DNA of 64,000 bases from JAAXIE01 sp965263155 (lineage in GTDB: Bacteria > Chloroflexota > Dehalococcoidia > Lucifugimonadales > JAAXIE01), in the NCBI GenBank assembly GCA_965263155.1, contig OZ253586.1:3224001-3288000 (forward strand), read 5' to 3'. Both the position numbers and the translations under genes were made by a program. The notes below the pieces were generated by a model. The model was not told where the DNA came from, did not search any database, and saw only the letters and a program-made list of their open reading frames with translations. The stretch's first letter is position 1; the number at the start of each line of letters is the position of its first letter. This document shows, piece by piece, positions 25,448 through 33,326 of this stretch.

Positions 25448-25475
25448 TCGCTTCGCCTGCTTCCACGGGAAACCC

Positions 25476-25513
25476 GAAGAGGGGCTGGTACAACCAGCCC
25501 CTCTTCTTCTTTC
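25476..25513 (+). terminator. Intrinsic terminator after the RdhA-like gene
   Basis: GAAGAGGGGCTGGT (25476-25489) pairs perfectly with ACCAGCCCCTCTTC (25493-25506), then TTCTTTCT. Very stable. Confidence 0.9.
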
Positions 25514-25608
25514 TCCTGACCTACTCGGCAGATTGAGCCGCTTACTTGTCATCAAGTGATTTGTCTAAGGAGCAAATTCTCGGTAGGCTGTGAGCCCGAG
25601 GTGAACTT

Positions 25609-25815
25609 ATGCGCCTAATGGTGATCTACCCAGGGGAATGCGGCTACTGGGTGGCAGAGTGCCCTAGCCTCCCCGGTTGCATCAGTCAAGGCCAGACCAA
25701 ACAGGAAGCGATCGTCAACATCAGGGAGGCGATTGATGGGTACATTCTTGCCCTTCAAGAGGATGGCCTTCCGGTCCCGGAAGAGCGGTTCGAGACACTA
25801 GTCTTGGCTGTATGA
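25609..25815 (+). CDS. hicB: HicB-type antitoxin
   Basis: 68-aa antitoxin of a type II system, containing the HicB partial RNase-H fold: GYWVAECPSLPGCISQGQTK, then an EA..N..EAI helix. A C-terminal DNA-binding extension is lacking, so this is the short HicB form. GAGGTGA precedes the ATG. The stop overlaps the toxin start (ATGA). The order hicB-hicA is the less common one. Confidence 0.8.
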   Translation: MRLMVIYPGECGYWVAECPSLPGCISQGQTKQEAIVNIREAIDGYILALQEDGLPVPEERFETLVLAV

Positions 25816-26033
25816 CCAGCTTGCCCGCGATATCAGGATCGGATCGCTGCAGAGCGCTTATCAAAGTTGGGTTCCGATTTAGGCGACAGCGCGGTAGCCA
25901 TATGATCCTTCGGCGGGATGATCCTTTCGCACAAGTGGTTGTTCCCAATCATCGGGAATTGGATAGCGGGACACCTCGAGCCATTCTCAGACAAACCAAC
26001 CTCAGCGTGACCGATTTCAGGCGCCTGCTATGA
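25812..26033 (+). CDS. hicA: HicA-type mRNA interferase toxin
   Basis: 73-aa double-stranded-RNA-binding-fold toxin that cleaves mRNA. The catalytic histidine is in RGSHMIL (about residue 30), where the family has G-S-H. The N-terminal ALIKVGFRFRRQ matches the usual LxxxGF..xxR.GSH pattern. Coupled to hicB by ATGA. Confidence 0.8.
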   Translation: MTSLPAISGSDRCRALIKVGFRFRRQRGSHMILRRDDPFAQVVVPNHRELDSGTPRAILRQTNLSVTDFRRLL

Positions 26034-26116
26034 GTTGCCTGTAAGAGGATCGTCACACAGAACGTTCCGCTTGCTATACTCCACTAGATTCTCTGGAGCA
26101 TAAGGGGAGCTGAGCC

Positions 26117-27343
26117 ATGGCCAACTTGAACCACGTTCAGGTCGCCTCGCATGGGCGTGATGCCATTCAGGAGTGGCGGGGTGAGCACCGCAACGAGAGG
26201 TTGGACCTGAGTGGTGCCTTTCTGAGCACGGCCCAGTTGCAGGGCGCTGACTTGAGCCGCAGCGACCTGTCGGAAGCCGACCTGAGCGGCGGCCATCTGC
26301 GGGGCGCCAACCTGCGCGGCAGCAACTTGGAACGGGCCCACCTCCACCGCGCCGAGATGGCCAATACCGACCTCAGTGGCGCCCGACTGATGGAGGCCTA
26401 CCTGCTTGGGGCCGACATGTCGCAGTCCAAGCTGGGGCGTGCTAATCTGCGGGGCGCAGACCTGAGCCGAGCTAATCTATCTGGGGCAGACCTCTCCCGG
26501 GCCAACCTGACGGGTGCCGCCCTCTTCCGCACGTCTCTTCGGGGTGCCAACCTCGCGGGCGCTATTCTCACAGGGGCCGACCTTAGTTGGACCGACCTCA
26601 GCGATGCCAACCTCACCGAGGCCCACTTCATAGACGCCAAACTGGCCCATACCAACCTACAAGGGGCAGACTTTCATCGCACCTTCCTACTGAACACCAT
26701 CTTCGCCGACTGCGACTTGAGCATTGCCAACAATGTGGAAGAGGCCCTGCATAGGGGCCCCAGCACTGTGGGCATCGACACCATCCTGCGGTCGGGGGGC
26801 AACATCCCTTCAGAGTTCTTGCGGGGTGTGGGCGTGCCCGACGCCTACATCGCCTACGAGCAGGCCCCGCCGGGCTCCATGCGTCGTCGTTATGGCTGCT
26901 ACATTTCCTACGCCCACGCCGAACGGGAATTCGCCATCAAGCTCCAGTCGGACCTGAGGTCTCGCGGCGTGGAGTGCTGGCGCTTTCCGGCAGCGCCCAC
27001 TGGGGCAGGGTACTTGGAGGAGGAGTTGGACCGGGGAGTGCGCTTCTACGACCAACTGCTGGTGGTCTGCTCCGAGGAATCGTTGGCCAATGAGTCCGTG
27101 CGCAACGAGATCGCCCAAGCAACCCAGAAACAACGCGAGACGGAAAAGTGGGTGCTCTTCCTAGTAGCAGTGGATGATACCATCTACCAGCGCCAAGACA
27201 GGCCCACTCGGATGCTGCGCCAGCATGTGGTGCTGGACCTGCGCCAGCACTCCGACGAGGATGCCTACAAGTTAGCCATGGGGCAACTGGCGGCCGACCT
27301 CAGCAGCGACCACGACGCCGCCAAGGGGATGGTGGCCTCCTAG
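26117..27343 (+). CDS. Pentapeptide-repeat protein with C-terminal TIR domain
   Basis: A 408-aa fusion. Residues 28-200 form a right-handed beta-helix of A(D/N)LxX repeats, more than thirty five-residue units. Residues 258-400 form a TIR domain starting YGCYISYAHAEREFA; the loop CSEESLANESVRNEI ends in the glutamate position used for NAD hydrolysis by catalytic TIRs. GGGGAG precedes the ATG; TATACT at 26075-26080 may be the -10. Its neighbour is HicBA, so a small defence or stress locus is plausible, but that is inference. The repeat part could instead be a scaffold or a target-mimic of DNA. Confidence 0.85.
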   Translation: MANLNHVQVASHGRDAIQEWRGEHRNERLDLSGAFLSTAQLQGADLSRSDLSEADLSGGHLRGANLRGSNLERAHLHRAEMANTDLSGARLMEAYLLGADMSQSKLGRANLRGADLSRANLSGADLSRANLTGAALFRTSLRGANLAGAILTGADLSWTDLSDANLTEAHFIDAKLAHTNLQGADFHRTFLLNTIFADCDLSIANNVEEALHRGPSTVGIDTILRSGGNIPSEFLRGVGVPDAYIAYEQAPPGSMRRRYGCYISYAHAEREFAIKLQSDLRSRGVECWRFPAAPTGAGYLEEELDRGVRFYDQLLVVCSEESLANESVRNEIAQATQKQRETEKWVLFLVAVDDTIYQRQDRPTRMLRQHVVLDLRQHSDEDAYKLAMGQLAADLSSDHDAAKGMVAS

Positions 27344-27357
27344 GCCCTACCCTCGGC

Positions 27358-27711
27358 TCACCTATTGACGCTGATGACGGCGCGGCGGTGCGTGCCCTCG
27401 CCAATCTTCGTATCGCCGTCGAAAGCGACCACGCTGAAGACCAAGCGGTTCCGGTCGATCTCCGTCAACTCGGCCCGGGCAATTATCGTCGCCCCGATGG
27501 AGGAGGGCGCCAAGTGCCTTACATACACCTCGTAGCCCACGGAGGTCTGCTCCGGGGTCAGTTGTCCTTCCAAGGCTACCAAGGCCGCCTGCTCCATCAG
27601 CGAGATCATGGAGGGTGTACTGAAGCGGGGCACATGAGGGGCGACATTGTGCTCGCACACCAAAGTCGACTTCTCCCCGCTAAGGCCCGGCGGTAACGCC
27701 AACTCGGCCAT
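27358..27711 (-). CDS. FlK-like hotdog thioesterase
   Basis: 117-aa single-domain hotdog protein resembling fluoroacetyl-CoA thioesterase FlK and its broader thioesterase family. TPSMISLMEQAA carries the helix with the catalytic Thr/Glu region, HLAPSSIGATI and GEGTHRRAVI match the core strands. I start at the ATG opening MAELALPPG because AGGAGGG precedes it. Fluoroacetate resistance is a known role only for FlK itself; here a housekeeping acyl-CoA thioesterase is more likely. It converges with the TIR gene. Confidence 0.75.
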   Translation of the reverse strand: MAELALPPGLSGEKSTLVCEHNVAPHVPRFSTPSMISLMEQAALVALEGQLTPEQTSVGYEVYVRHLAPSSIGATIIARAELTEIDRNRLVFSVVAFDGDTKIGEGTHRRAVISVNR

Positions 27712-27920
27712 GGTTGCCCTCCTACTCTCGACTCTGTGCCGACCCAACGCAGAATACCACAGGGTGAGAGGTGGCTATCGTGCCCACTGACATTTGCCCG
27801 TTGACACCGTTGCCCTCCCCCCTCTAGGCTCGACATATGGTTCTGAAAACGCAATCAACTAAAACCCCTAGCAGGGCCTCCAACAACGCCCAACGCGGCT
27901 GTCCGAAAACCCCTTGCAGG

Positions 27921-28140
27921 AATACCCCCGGCAAAGCGGCTCGGCAGCCCAAGTGCTGCGGCCCCGCCGCCCTGCCTTCCGCGCGGCCTCTCAATGGGAC
28001 CAATGTCCCCATGAAAACCCCGTCATTTCGTATCTGGACCTGCCCCAAACGAGACCAATGAGACACATCGCAGATACAAAACATAAATCGCGTAGAGGCC
28101 CCTTGACGAAAGCAAAGCTGACGCGTAGCTGCGCCGGTCC
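27921..28140. repeat. Tandem duplication, unit 1
   Basis: 220-bp unit almost identical to 28160-28371. It contains GTATCTG (28030-28036) facing CAGATAC (28071-28077), and GAGAC twice with a 9-bp period (28051, 28060) six bases from the latter. That is the same internal layout as the heptamer modules read on the minus strand. Confidence 0.85.
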
Positions 28141-28159
28141 AACTCCCGGTTCTCATGCC

Positions 28160-28371
28160 AATACCTCCGGCAAAGCAGCTCGGCAGCCCAAATGTTGCGG
28201 CCCCGCTTTCCGCGCGGCCTCTCAATGGGACCAATGTCCCCATGAAAACCCCGTCATTTCGTATCTGGACCTGCCCCAAATAAGACCAATGAGACACACC
28301 GCAGATACAAAACATAAATCGCGTAGAGGCCCCTTGACTACAGCAAAGCTGACGCGTAGCTGCGCCGGTCC
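28160..28371. repeat. Tandem duplication, unit 2
   Basis: 212-bp second unit, offset 239 bp, lacking 8 bp in the GC-rich part and with scattered substitutions. GTATCTG is at 28261-28267 and CAGATAC at 28302-28308; its period-9 pair is AAGAC/GAGAC (28282, 28291), one mismatch. The conserved stretches outside the motif suggest a fairly recent duplication. Confidence 0.85.
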
Positions 28372-28562
28372 CAATACCGGTGCAATAACATACACACAGT
28401 TTGCAACGGCTATAGCATTGGATGAAACCCAGAGATGCAAAGGACTAGCACTGGAACACCACGAAATGTCCGCAAGTGGCCGCAAATGGCCGCAATGTCG
28501 GTTCTCATGCAAGACCTCCGGCAAAGCGGCAAGGGACTTGAGCGGAGGTTCCCTAGAGCCTG

Positions 28563-28581
28563 CCCCGGACTTGGTCCGGGG
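28563..28581. repeat. Palindrome CCCCGGAC-TTG-GTCCGGGG
   Basis: Perfect 8-bp stem with a 3-base loop, about 120 bp upstream of argF and not followed by a T-run on either strand. Probably a REP-like intergenic palindrome. Confidence 0.5.
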
Positions 28582-28652
28582 TGAGGGTGATGTACAGCGC
28601 TTTAACCATGCCACATGCAACAATCGAAAGACCCTGCTACACGGCCCTGAGG

Positions 28653-28682
28653 TTGAATGACGAAGGGCCCCTGCGCTATCAT
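28653..28682 (+). promoter_or_regulatory. Putative argF promoter
   Basis: TTGAAT (28653-28658), 18 bp, TATCAT (28677-28682). Transcription would start at about 28689, just upstream of the Shine-Dalgarno, supporting the GTG start at 28705 over an ATG further upstream. Confidence 0.5.
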
Positions 28683-28704
28683 GCGGGCCGTTGGAGGATG
28701 CTTG

Positions 28705-29625
28705 GTGAAGCGCGACCTGCTGTCTATAAGCGACCTTACCCCCGGCGAGGTGGCCCATGTGATCAACAGGGCCATCCAGTTGAAGTCGGGGGCCAAGAGC
28801 CACGCCTTGGCGGGTAAATCAGTGGCGTTGCTGTTCGAGAAGCCCTCGCTCCGCACTAGGGCTAGCTTTCATGTAGGCATAGACCGCCTCGGAGGCTACT
28901 CCTTCTACTTGGGGAAGGACGAGGTGGGGTTCGGCGGGCGCGAGCCCATCTCCGACGTGGCCCAAGTGCTGGAACGGTATGTGGACTGCTTGGTGGCCCG
29001 CGTCTTCGCCCATGATTCCCTAGAGCAGTTGGCCAAGTATGCCGGTATCCCCATCATCAACGCCCTCTCCGACTGGGAGCACCCCTGCCAAGCCTTAGCC
29101 GACCTCCAGACCATCACCGAGCATAAAGGCGGTCTGCAGGGGCGCAAGATATGCTTCGTGGGCGACGGGAACAACGTGGCCCGCAGCTTGGCGCTAGGGG
29201 CATCCGGCGCAGGGGCCGAGTTTCGTTGCGCTGCTCCGGCAGGCTATGAACTTGACGAGGCTAGCCTCGTCCAAGCCCAAGAGCGGGGCGCCACCCTCGG
29301 AGGCAGCGCCCGACAGCTACAGGACCCGCAGGAGGCCGTAGACGGGGCAGACGTGGTCTATACCGATGTGTGGACCAGCATGGGCCAAGAGGAAGAGTCC
29401 GCCATCCGGCTCAAGGCCTTCCAAGGCTATCAGGTGAACCCGGAACTGCTGGCTTTGGCCAAGCCCGGCGCCATCTTCATGCACGACATGCCAGCCCACT
29501 ACGGCGAAGAGGTGCCTCCCGGAATGCTGGACCACCCCCAGTCGGTAGCCTTCGATCAGGCGGAGAACCGGCTGCATGCCCAAGCCGCAGTGATGGAGTT
29601 CCTGATATCGCCTGTTCTCCCCTGA
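28705..29625 (+). CDS. argF: Ornithine carbamoyltransferase
   Basis: Makes citrulline from ornithine and carbamoyl phosphate; 306 aa from GTG 28705 (GGAGG seven bases upstream). Carbamoyl-phosphate loop EKPSLRTRASF, HPCQALADLQT, and AENRLHAQ near the C-terminus are all present. The usual HCLP motif that orients ornithine reads HDMP (MHDMPAHYGEEV), so the conserved cysteine is replaced by Asp. The overall pattern still fits OTC rather than aspartate or putrescine transcarbamylase. It is 22 kb from the rest of the arginine genes. Confidence 0.9.
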   Translation: MKRDLLSISDLTPGEVAHVINRAIQLKSGAKSHALAGKSVALLFEKPSLRTRASFHVGIDRLGGYSFYLGKDEVGFGGREPISDVAQVLERYVDCLVARVFAHDSLEQLAKYAGIPIINALSDWEHPCQALADLQTITEHKGGLQGRKICFVGDGNNVARSLALGASGAGAEFRCAAPAGYELDEASLVQAQERGATLGGSARQLQDPQEAVDGADVVYTDVWTSMGQEEESAIRLKAFQGYQVNPELLALAKPGAIFMHDMPAHYGEEVPPGMLDHPQSVAFDQAENRLHAQAAVMEFLISPVLP

Positions 29626-29691
29626 CGCACCGTCGCTAACTGGATACCCGGTTCTGAGCCCGACAACCGCTCCTTAGAGTAGGAGGGCCGA

Positions 29692-31008
29692 ATGCCCCCT
29701 CCCCTTGTCGCCATCGTTGGACGGCCTAACGTAGGCAAGTCCACCCTCTTCAATCGCGTCGTGGGCCGCCGGGAGGCCATCGTCAGCGATATTCCCGGCA
29801 CCACTCGCGACCGGGTTATCGCGGTCACCTCTTGGGACGACTTCACCTTCACCTTGGTGGATACCGGGGGCTTGGAACCCTTCCCTCAAGACGTGATGCG
29901 AGACCAAGTACGGGAGCAGGTGCAGATGGCAGTGGACGAGGCCGACTGCATCGTCTTCCTCGTGGACACCGCCGATGGCGTCACGTTGATGGACGAAGAG
30001 ATCGCCCAGTGGCTGCGTCGCACCAGCAAGCCTGTAGTGCTCGCCGCTAATAAGGTCGACAACCCGAAACGCGAGCTTTTGGTGCCCGACTTCTACACGT
30101 TGGGCATGGGCGAGCCTGTAATAATAAGCGCCTATCACAACCTAGGCTTGGAAGACCTGATGCTGGCTATCCAGGAGATGCTGCCGGGCGCCGGGCAGGA
30201 GGAAGAAGAGCAGGAAGGCCCAATGCGCCTCGCCATCATCGGGCGCACCAACGTGGGCAAGTCAGCCCTCGTCAACGCCATCCTAGGCCAACGGCGCGCC
30301 ATCGTGAGCCATGTGCCGGGCACCACGCGAGACGCGTTGGACACTCATATGGAATACGCTGGCGAGCCAGTCGTGCTGATCGACACGGCTGGAATTCGCC
30401 GCCCAGGCTCGGTGCAGCGAGGCATCGAGCGCTACAGCGTGCTGCGGTCGGTGCAGGCGGTGCAGCGTTGCGACATCGCTCTGCTGGTAATGGACGGCGG
30501 TGAGATGGCTACCAGCCAAGACGCCCATATCACTGGTTTAGCATGGGACGCTTACAAGGGCATCATAGTGGTGATCAACAAGAGCGACCTGCTGCCCGCA
30601 GACCCAAGCGCCCGCGAGATAGCGGTGCAGCGTGTCAGGCGCACCCTTCACTTCGCTCCTTACCTTCCCATCTGCTTCACCTCGGCCCTTGAGGTCACGG
30701 GCATCGACGACCTGATGCGCACAGCCCGGGCTACTTATAACGAACGCACCCAAAGGGTCACGCCACCCGAGTTGGTGCGGGCCATGCGCCAAGCATTGGC
30801 CAAGAACCCTCATCCCTCGCGCAAAGGCAAGTCCATTCTGCTGGAAGCGGTGCGTCAGGTGGCCACCAACCCGCCCACTTTCATCTTTGCCGTCGACAAC
30901 CCCTCGCTGATCCACTTCTCCTATGAGCGCTACCTAGAGAACCATCTACGCCAGTGGTTCGGGTTCACCCACACCCATCTGCGACTCGTGTTTAAGCGCA
31001 AGACATGA
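29692..31008 (+). CDS. der: Ribosome biogenesis GTPase Der (EngA)
   Basis: Two tandem Era-like GTPase domains acting in 50S subunit assembly. First domain: P-loop GRPNVGKST (about 9-17), DTGG switch II, NKVD. Second domain: GRTNVGKSA (about 183-191), DTAGI, NKSD. A C-terminal KH-like domain ends the protein at 438 aa, a normal length. Its stop overlaps the next gene (ATGA). Confidence 0.96.
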   Translation: MPPPLVAIVGRPNVGKSTLFNRVVGRREAIVSDIPGTTRDRVIAVTSWDDFTFTLVDTGGLEPFPQDVMRDQVREQVQMAVDEADCIVFLVDTADGVTLMDEEIAQWLRRTSKPVVLAANKVDNPKRELLVPDFYTLGMGEPVIISAYHNLGLEDLMLAIQEMLPGAGQEEEEQEGPMRLAIIGRTNVGKSALVNAILGQRRAIVSHVPGTTRDALDTHMEYAGEPVVLIDTAGIRRPGSVQRGIERYSVLRSVQAVQRCDIALLVMDGGEMATSQDAHITGLAWDAYKGIIVVINKSDLLPADPSAREIAVQRVRRTLHFAPYLPICFTSALEVTGIDDLMRTARATYNERTQRVTPPELVRAMRQALAKNPHPSRKGKSILLEAVRQVATNPPTFIFAVDNPSLIHFSYERYLENHLRQWFGFTHTHLRLVFKRKT

Positions 31009-31679
31009 CCCTACGCAGTGCCGGCTTGGCCGTTGCCGTCGGCTCCCCCATGTTCGCCCTATACATCTTGGGCGTACTCCTTCTCCTAGACTTGGAGTCG
31101 GTCACCGGCCAGTACGCCTTAGCTATGCCGGTGGCCCTCTTCCTAGGTTTTGTGCCTTGGGGGTTCCTGATTAACCAAGTGGTCGCTTCGGGCCAGTTGC
31201 CAGACAGGAAATCAACCTCCGGGTGGCTCTCAGGCCTTATCGCTGTACTTGATGCGGGGAAGGGCGCCCTTGCCGTGACTCTGGGATGGGCGGCGATCGA
31301 CACCAGCGAAGGGACGATGGCGGCGGGACTCGCAGTGCTGGCAGGGCATACTGCTGCATCGCTCGTGTTCCGTCACGGACGTGCTGGCCCAGTCTCGGTT
31401 GGGGCCCTGCTGGTGATGGCATGGTTGCCGGGAACCATAGCCGTCGCATCCGTCCCCCTTGCCATCCTCGCCGTTCGTCGTGGCCTGCCTGGCGGAGTGC
31501 TGGTGGCCTCGGCAATGATCGTGGCCACACTGGTGCTGGCCTTGGTTGGACAGACAGAGCACATCTACGTAGCGTTTGTCGGACCTGCCGCTGCGCTGAT
31601 GCTGTTCCAGTACCGGAAGGAGCCCCCTCCGGCAATAGCAACCGACGCTAGCGACCCAATTCCCCCTGCGAGTACATGA
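31005..31679 (+). CDS. Degenerate PlsY-like membrane protein
   Basis: A 224-aa, six-helix protein in the usual place of plsY (directly after der, ATGA overlap). It resembles acyl-phosphate:glycerol-3-phosphate acyltransferase around LDAGKGALAV and GHTAASLVFRHGR. But two catalytic motifs of PlsY are missing: the first-loop SGNxGATN reads SGQLPDRKSTSG, and the FKGGKGVAT loop reads FRHGRAGPVSV. It is therefore probably not an active PlsY of the standard kind. Its 3' end overlaps rsmE on the other strand by 32 bp. Confidence 0.65.
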   Translation: MTLRSAGLAVAVGSPMFALYILGVLLLLDLESVTGQYALAMPVALFLGFVPWGFLINQVVASGQLPDRKSTSGWLSGLIAVLDAGKGALAVTLGWAAIDTSEGTMAAGLAVLAGHTAASLVFRHGRAGPVSVGALLVMAWLPGTIAVASVPLAILAVRRGLPGGVLVASAMIVATLVLALVGQTEHIYVAFVGPAAALMLFQYRKEPPPAIATDASDPIPPAST

Positions 31680-32394
31680 CTGCCGTTATGGCTGCCACTG
31701 CCGCTGTTTCCGCCCTCAGGATACGCTGCCCCAGTGATACGGGCACGACATCATTGGAGTGGGCCAAAGCCACCTCTTCAGGGTCCCATCCGCCTTCAGG
31801 GCCAATAAACAGCGACACGGACTTACACCCACCGGCACCGTGCAACACCCCTCTGAGAGAGCATTCTCGCTCGTTCTCGTAGGGTATCAGGGCCAAGCTG
31901 GACGCATGCTGCTGGCAAGCCTCCGGTAGGGACATGAGGGAGTGCACTTGGGGCAGCACCGACCGCCCCGACTGCTCCGCAGCCTCCGATACGATACGCC
32001 GCCAGCGGACTGCTTGCTCCTCACCTCTCTTGGGCCGTGAAACCGAGCGACGGCTCAACAAAGGCACAAAGGCGGATGCGCCAAGTTCGGTGCCTTTCTG
32101 CAACACCCAGTCCATTTTGTCGCCCTTGAGCAGCGACTGGTAAAGGGTGATGTGGATACTGGGTTCGCCCTGCCCCGGAGAACCGGAAAGGATCCGGCCC
32201 TCAATGCCATCGGCGTGAAGCACGGTAAGCTCGGTCAGGTATTCGGTGCCGGTGTTATCCAGCAGCACCACCCGGTCGCCAGTGGACATCCGCAGCACCC
32301 GTGCGACTTGGCGGGCTACCGGGTCCTTCAGCAGGACGCGGTCACCATGCAGCCACTCAGGGGGAACAAAGAAACGGTGCAGCCTCTCAGTCAT
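31648..32394 (-). CDS. rsmE: 16S rRNA m3U1498 methyltransferase RsmE
   Basis: SPOUT-fold methyltransferase of about 248 aa. N-terminal PUA-like domain (HRFFVPPEWL...), then the knotted SAM domain with LYQSLLKGDKMDWVLQKGTE, FIGPEGGW and LGQRILRAETA, all family signatures. I start at ATG 32394 (AAGGG upstream); eight more residues are possible. It follows prmA and dnaJ on the minus strand, a common dnaJ-prmA-rsmE order. Confidence 0.93.
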   Translation of the reverse strand: MTERLHRFFVPPEWLHGDRVLLKDPVARQVARVLRMSTGDRVVLLDNTGTEYLTELTVLHADGIEGRILSGSPGQGEPSIHITLYQSLLKGDKMDWVLQKGTELGASAFVPLLSRRSVSRPKRGEEQAVRWRRIVSEAAEQSGRSVLPQVHSLMSLPEACQQHASSLALIPYENERECSLRGVLHGAGGCKSVSLFIGPEGGWDPEEVALAHSNDVVPVSLGQRILRAETAAVAAITAVMYSQGELGR

Positions 32395-32465
32395 TGGCTG
32401 AACCCTTGGAACGAGCATTCACCGAAGCTTGGAAGGCGCATTGGCGTGCCCTCAGAAGGAGCAGG

Positions 32466-33323
32466 TCAACCCTTCCGGGAGATGACGCAGGCCCACTCGT
32501 CGGAGTATTCCACACTAATGTCACTGAACCCTACGTCTTGGAATCTCTCAATCACTTCGGGGGTCTGGGTGTGAATGAACCCCGAGGCGATGAAGCAGCC
32601 TGCGGGTTTCAAGGCTTCCCACATGTGAGACGCTTTGTCCAATATCACCCGGGCACTTATGTTGGCGACCGCTAGGTCGAACGTCTCCGCCGGGGCGGAT
32701 GGCAGGGGCAGCGTTCCCCTCGCCAGTCGTACCTCCCGGCCCAACCCGTTGGCGTGGGAGTTCTCCCTCGCCACTTTTACTGCGTTGGGGTCGGTGTCGA
32801 TGGCCACTACCGATGAGGCCCCCAGCAACCGGGCGGCCACGGTAAGGATCCCTGAGCCAGTGCCGATGTCCAGCACCGCCACGCCAGGTGTGACCAGCTG
32901 TTCCATCGCCGTCAGGCACATGCGAGTGGTGGGATGGTAGCCCGTTCCGAAGGCCATACCGGGATCTAGGGTAATCACTAATTCGTCGGGTTCTCCCTCA
33001 TACTCCACCCAAGAGGGACGAACGACAAGGCGATCACCCACTCGGAAAAGGCTGAAGTGGTCCTTCCAAGCAGTCTCCCAGTCCTCTTGCACTAATTCGC
33101 GGGTTACTAACTCGACTTCCGGCACAAGGCTCCGTATCAGCCTCACCCCGATGTCGATCTGCGCCAGCTTGCGGCGGGCATTTGACGAGACGTAGGTGCG
33201 GAGCAGAGCGTAGTCAGCCTCCGGCTCCTCAATGGAAAAGCCACGGCCATGGCGATTGAATAGGTAGGATACGGGCTCGACGAACTCCCGAGGGACTTTG
33301 ACGCTAAGCTCCAGCCACTTCAA
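32466..33323 (-). CDS. prmA: Ribosomal protein L11 methyltransferase PrmA
   Basis: 285 aa. N-terminal L11-recognition part, then a class I SAM methyltransferase domain: MAFGTGYHPTTRM, motif I LDIGTGSGIL (about 149-158) and VANISARVI. Three bases separate it from dnaJ upstream, so it is co-transcribed. Confidence 0.93.
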   Translation of the reverse strand: MKWLELSVKVPREFVEPVSYLFNRHGRGFSIEEPEADYALLRTYVSSNARRKLAQIDIGVRLIRSLVPEVELVTRELVQEDWETAWKDHFSLFRVGDRLVVRPSWVEYEGEPDELVITLDPGMAFGTGYHPTTRMCLTAMEQLVTPGVAVLDIGTGSGILTVAARLLGASSVVAIDTDPNAVKVARENSHANGLGREVRLARGTLPLPSAPAETFDLAVANISARVILDKASHMWEALKPAGCFIASGFIHTQTPEVIERFQDVGFSDISVEYSDEWACVISRKG

Positions 33324-33326
33324 GGG

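Larger units (their letters stand above)
27712..28704. other. Repeat-rich region without a confident gene, 27.7-28.7 kb
   Basis: Holds an imperfect tandem duplication (27921-28371), a third partial copy of its start at about 28499-28530, a palindrome (28563-28581) and the argF promoter. A minus-strand frame across the duplication (27824-28315) reads as an internally repeated protein, but that is expected of a duplicated sequence and no family is recognisable. Confidence 0.7.

Noticed and set aside
27824..28315. Minus-strand frame with a repeated protein segment
   Set aside because: It only spans the DNA duplication, the repeated amino-acid segment is the translation of the repeated DNA, and no start site or family is convincing.
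27921..28371. CRISPR array
   Set aside because: Only two long units without short regular repeats or spacers, and no cas genes.
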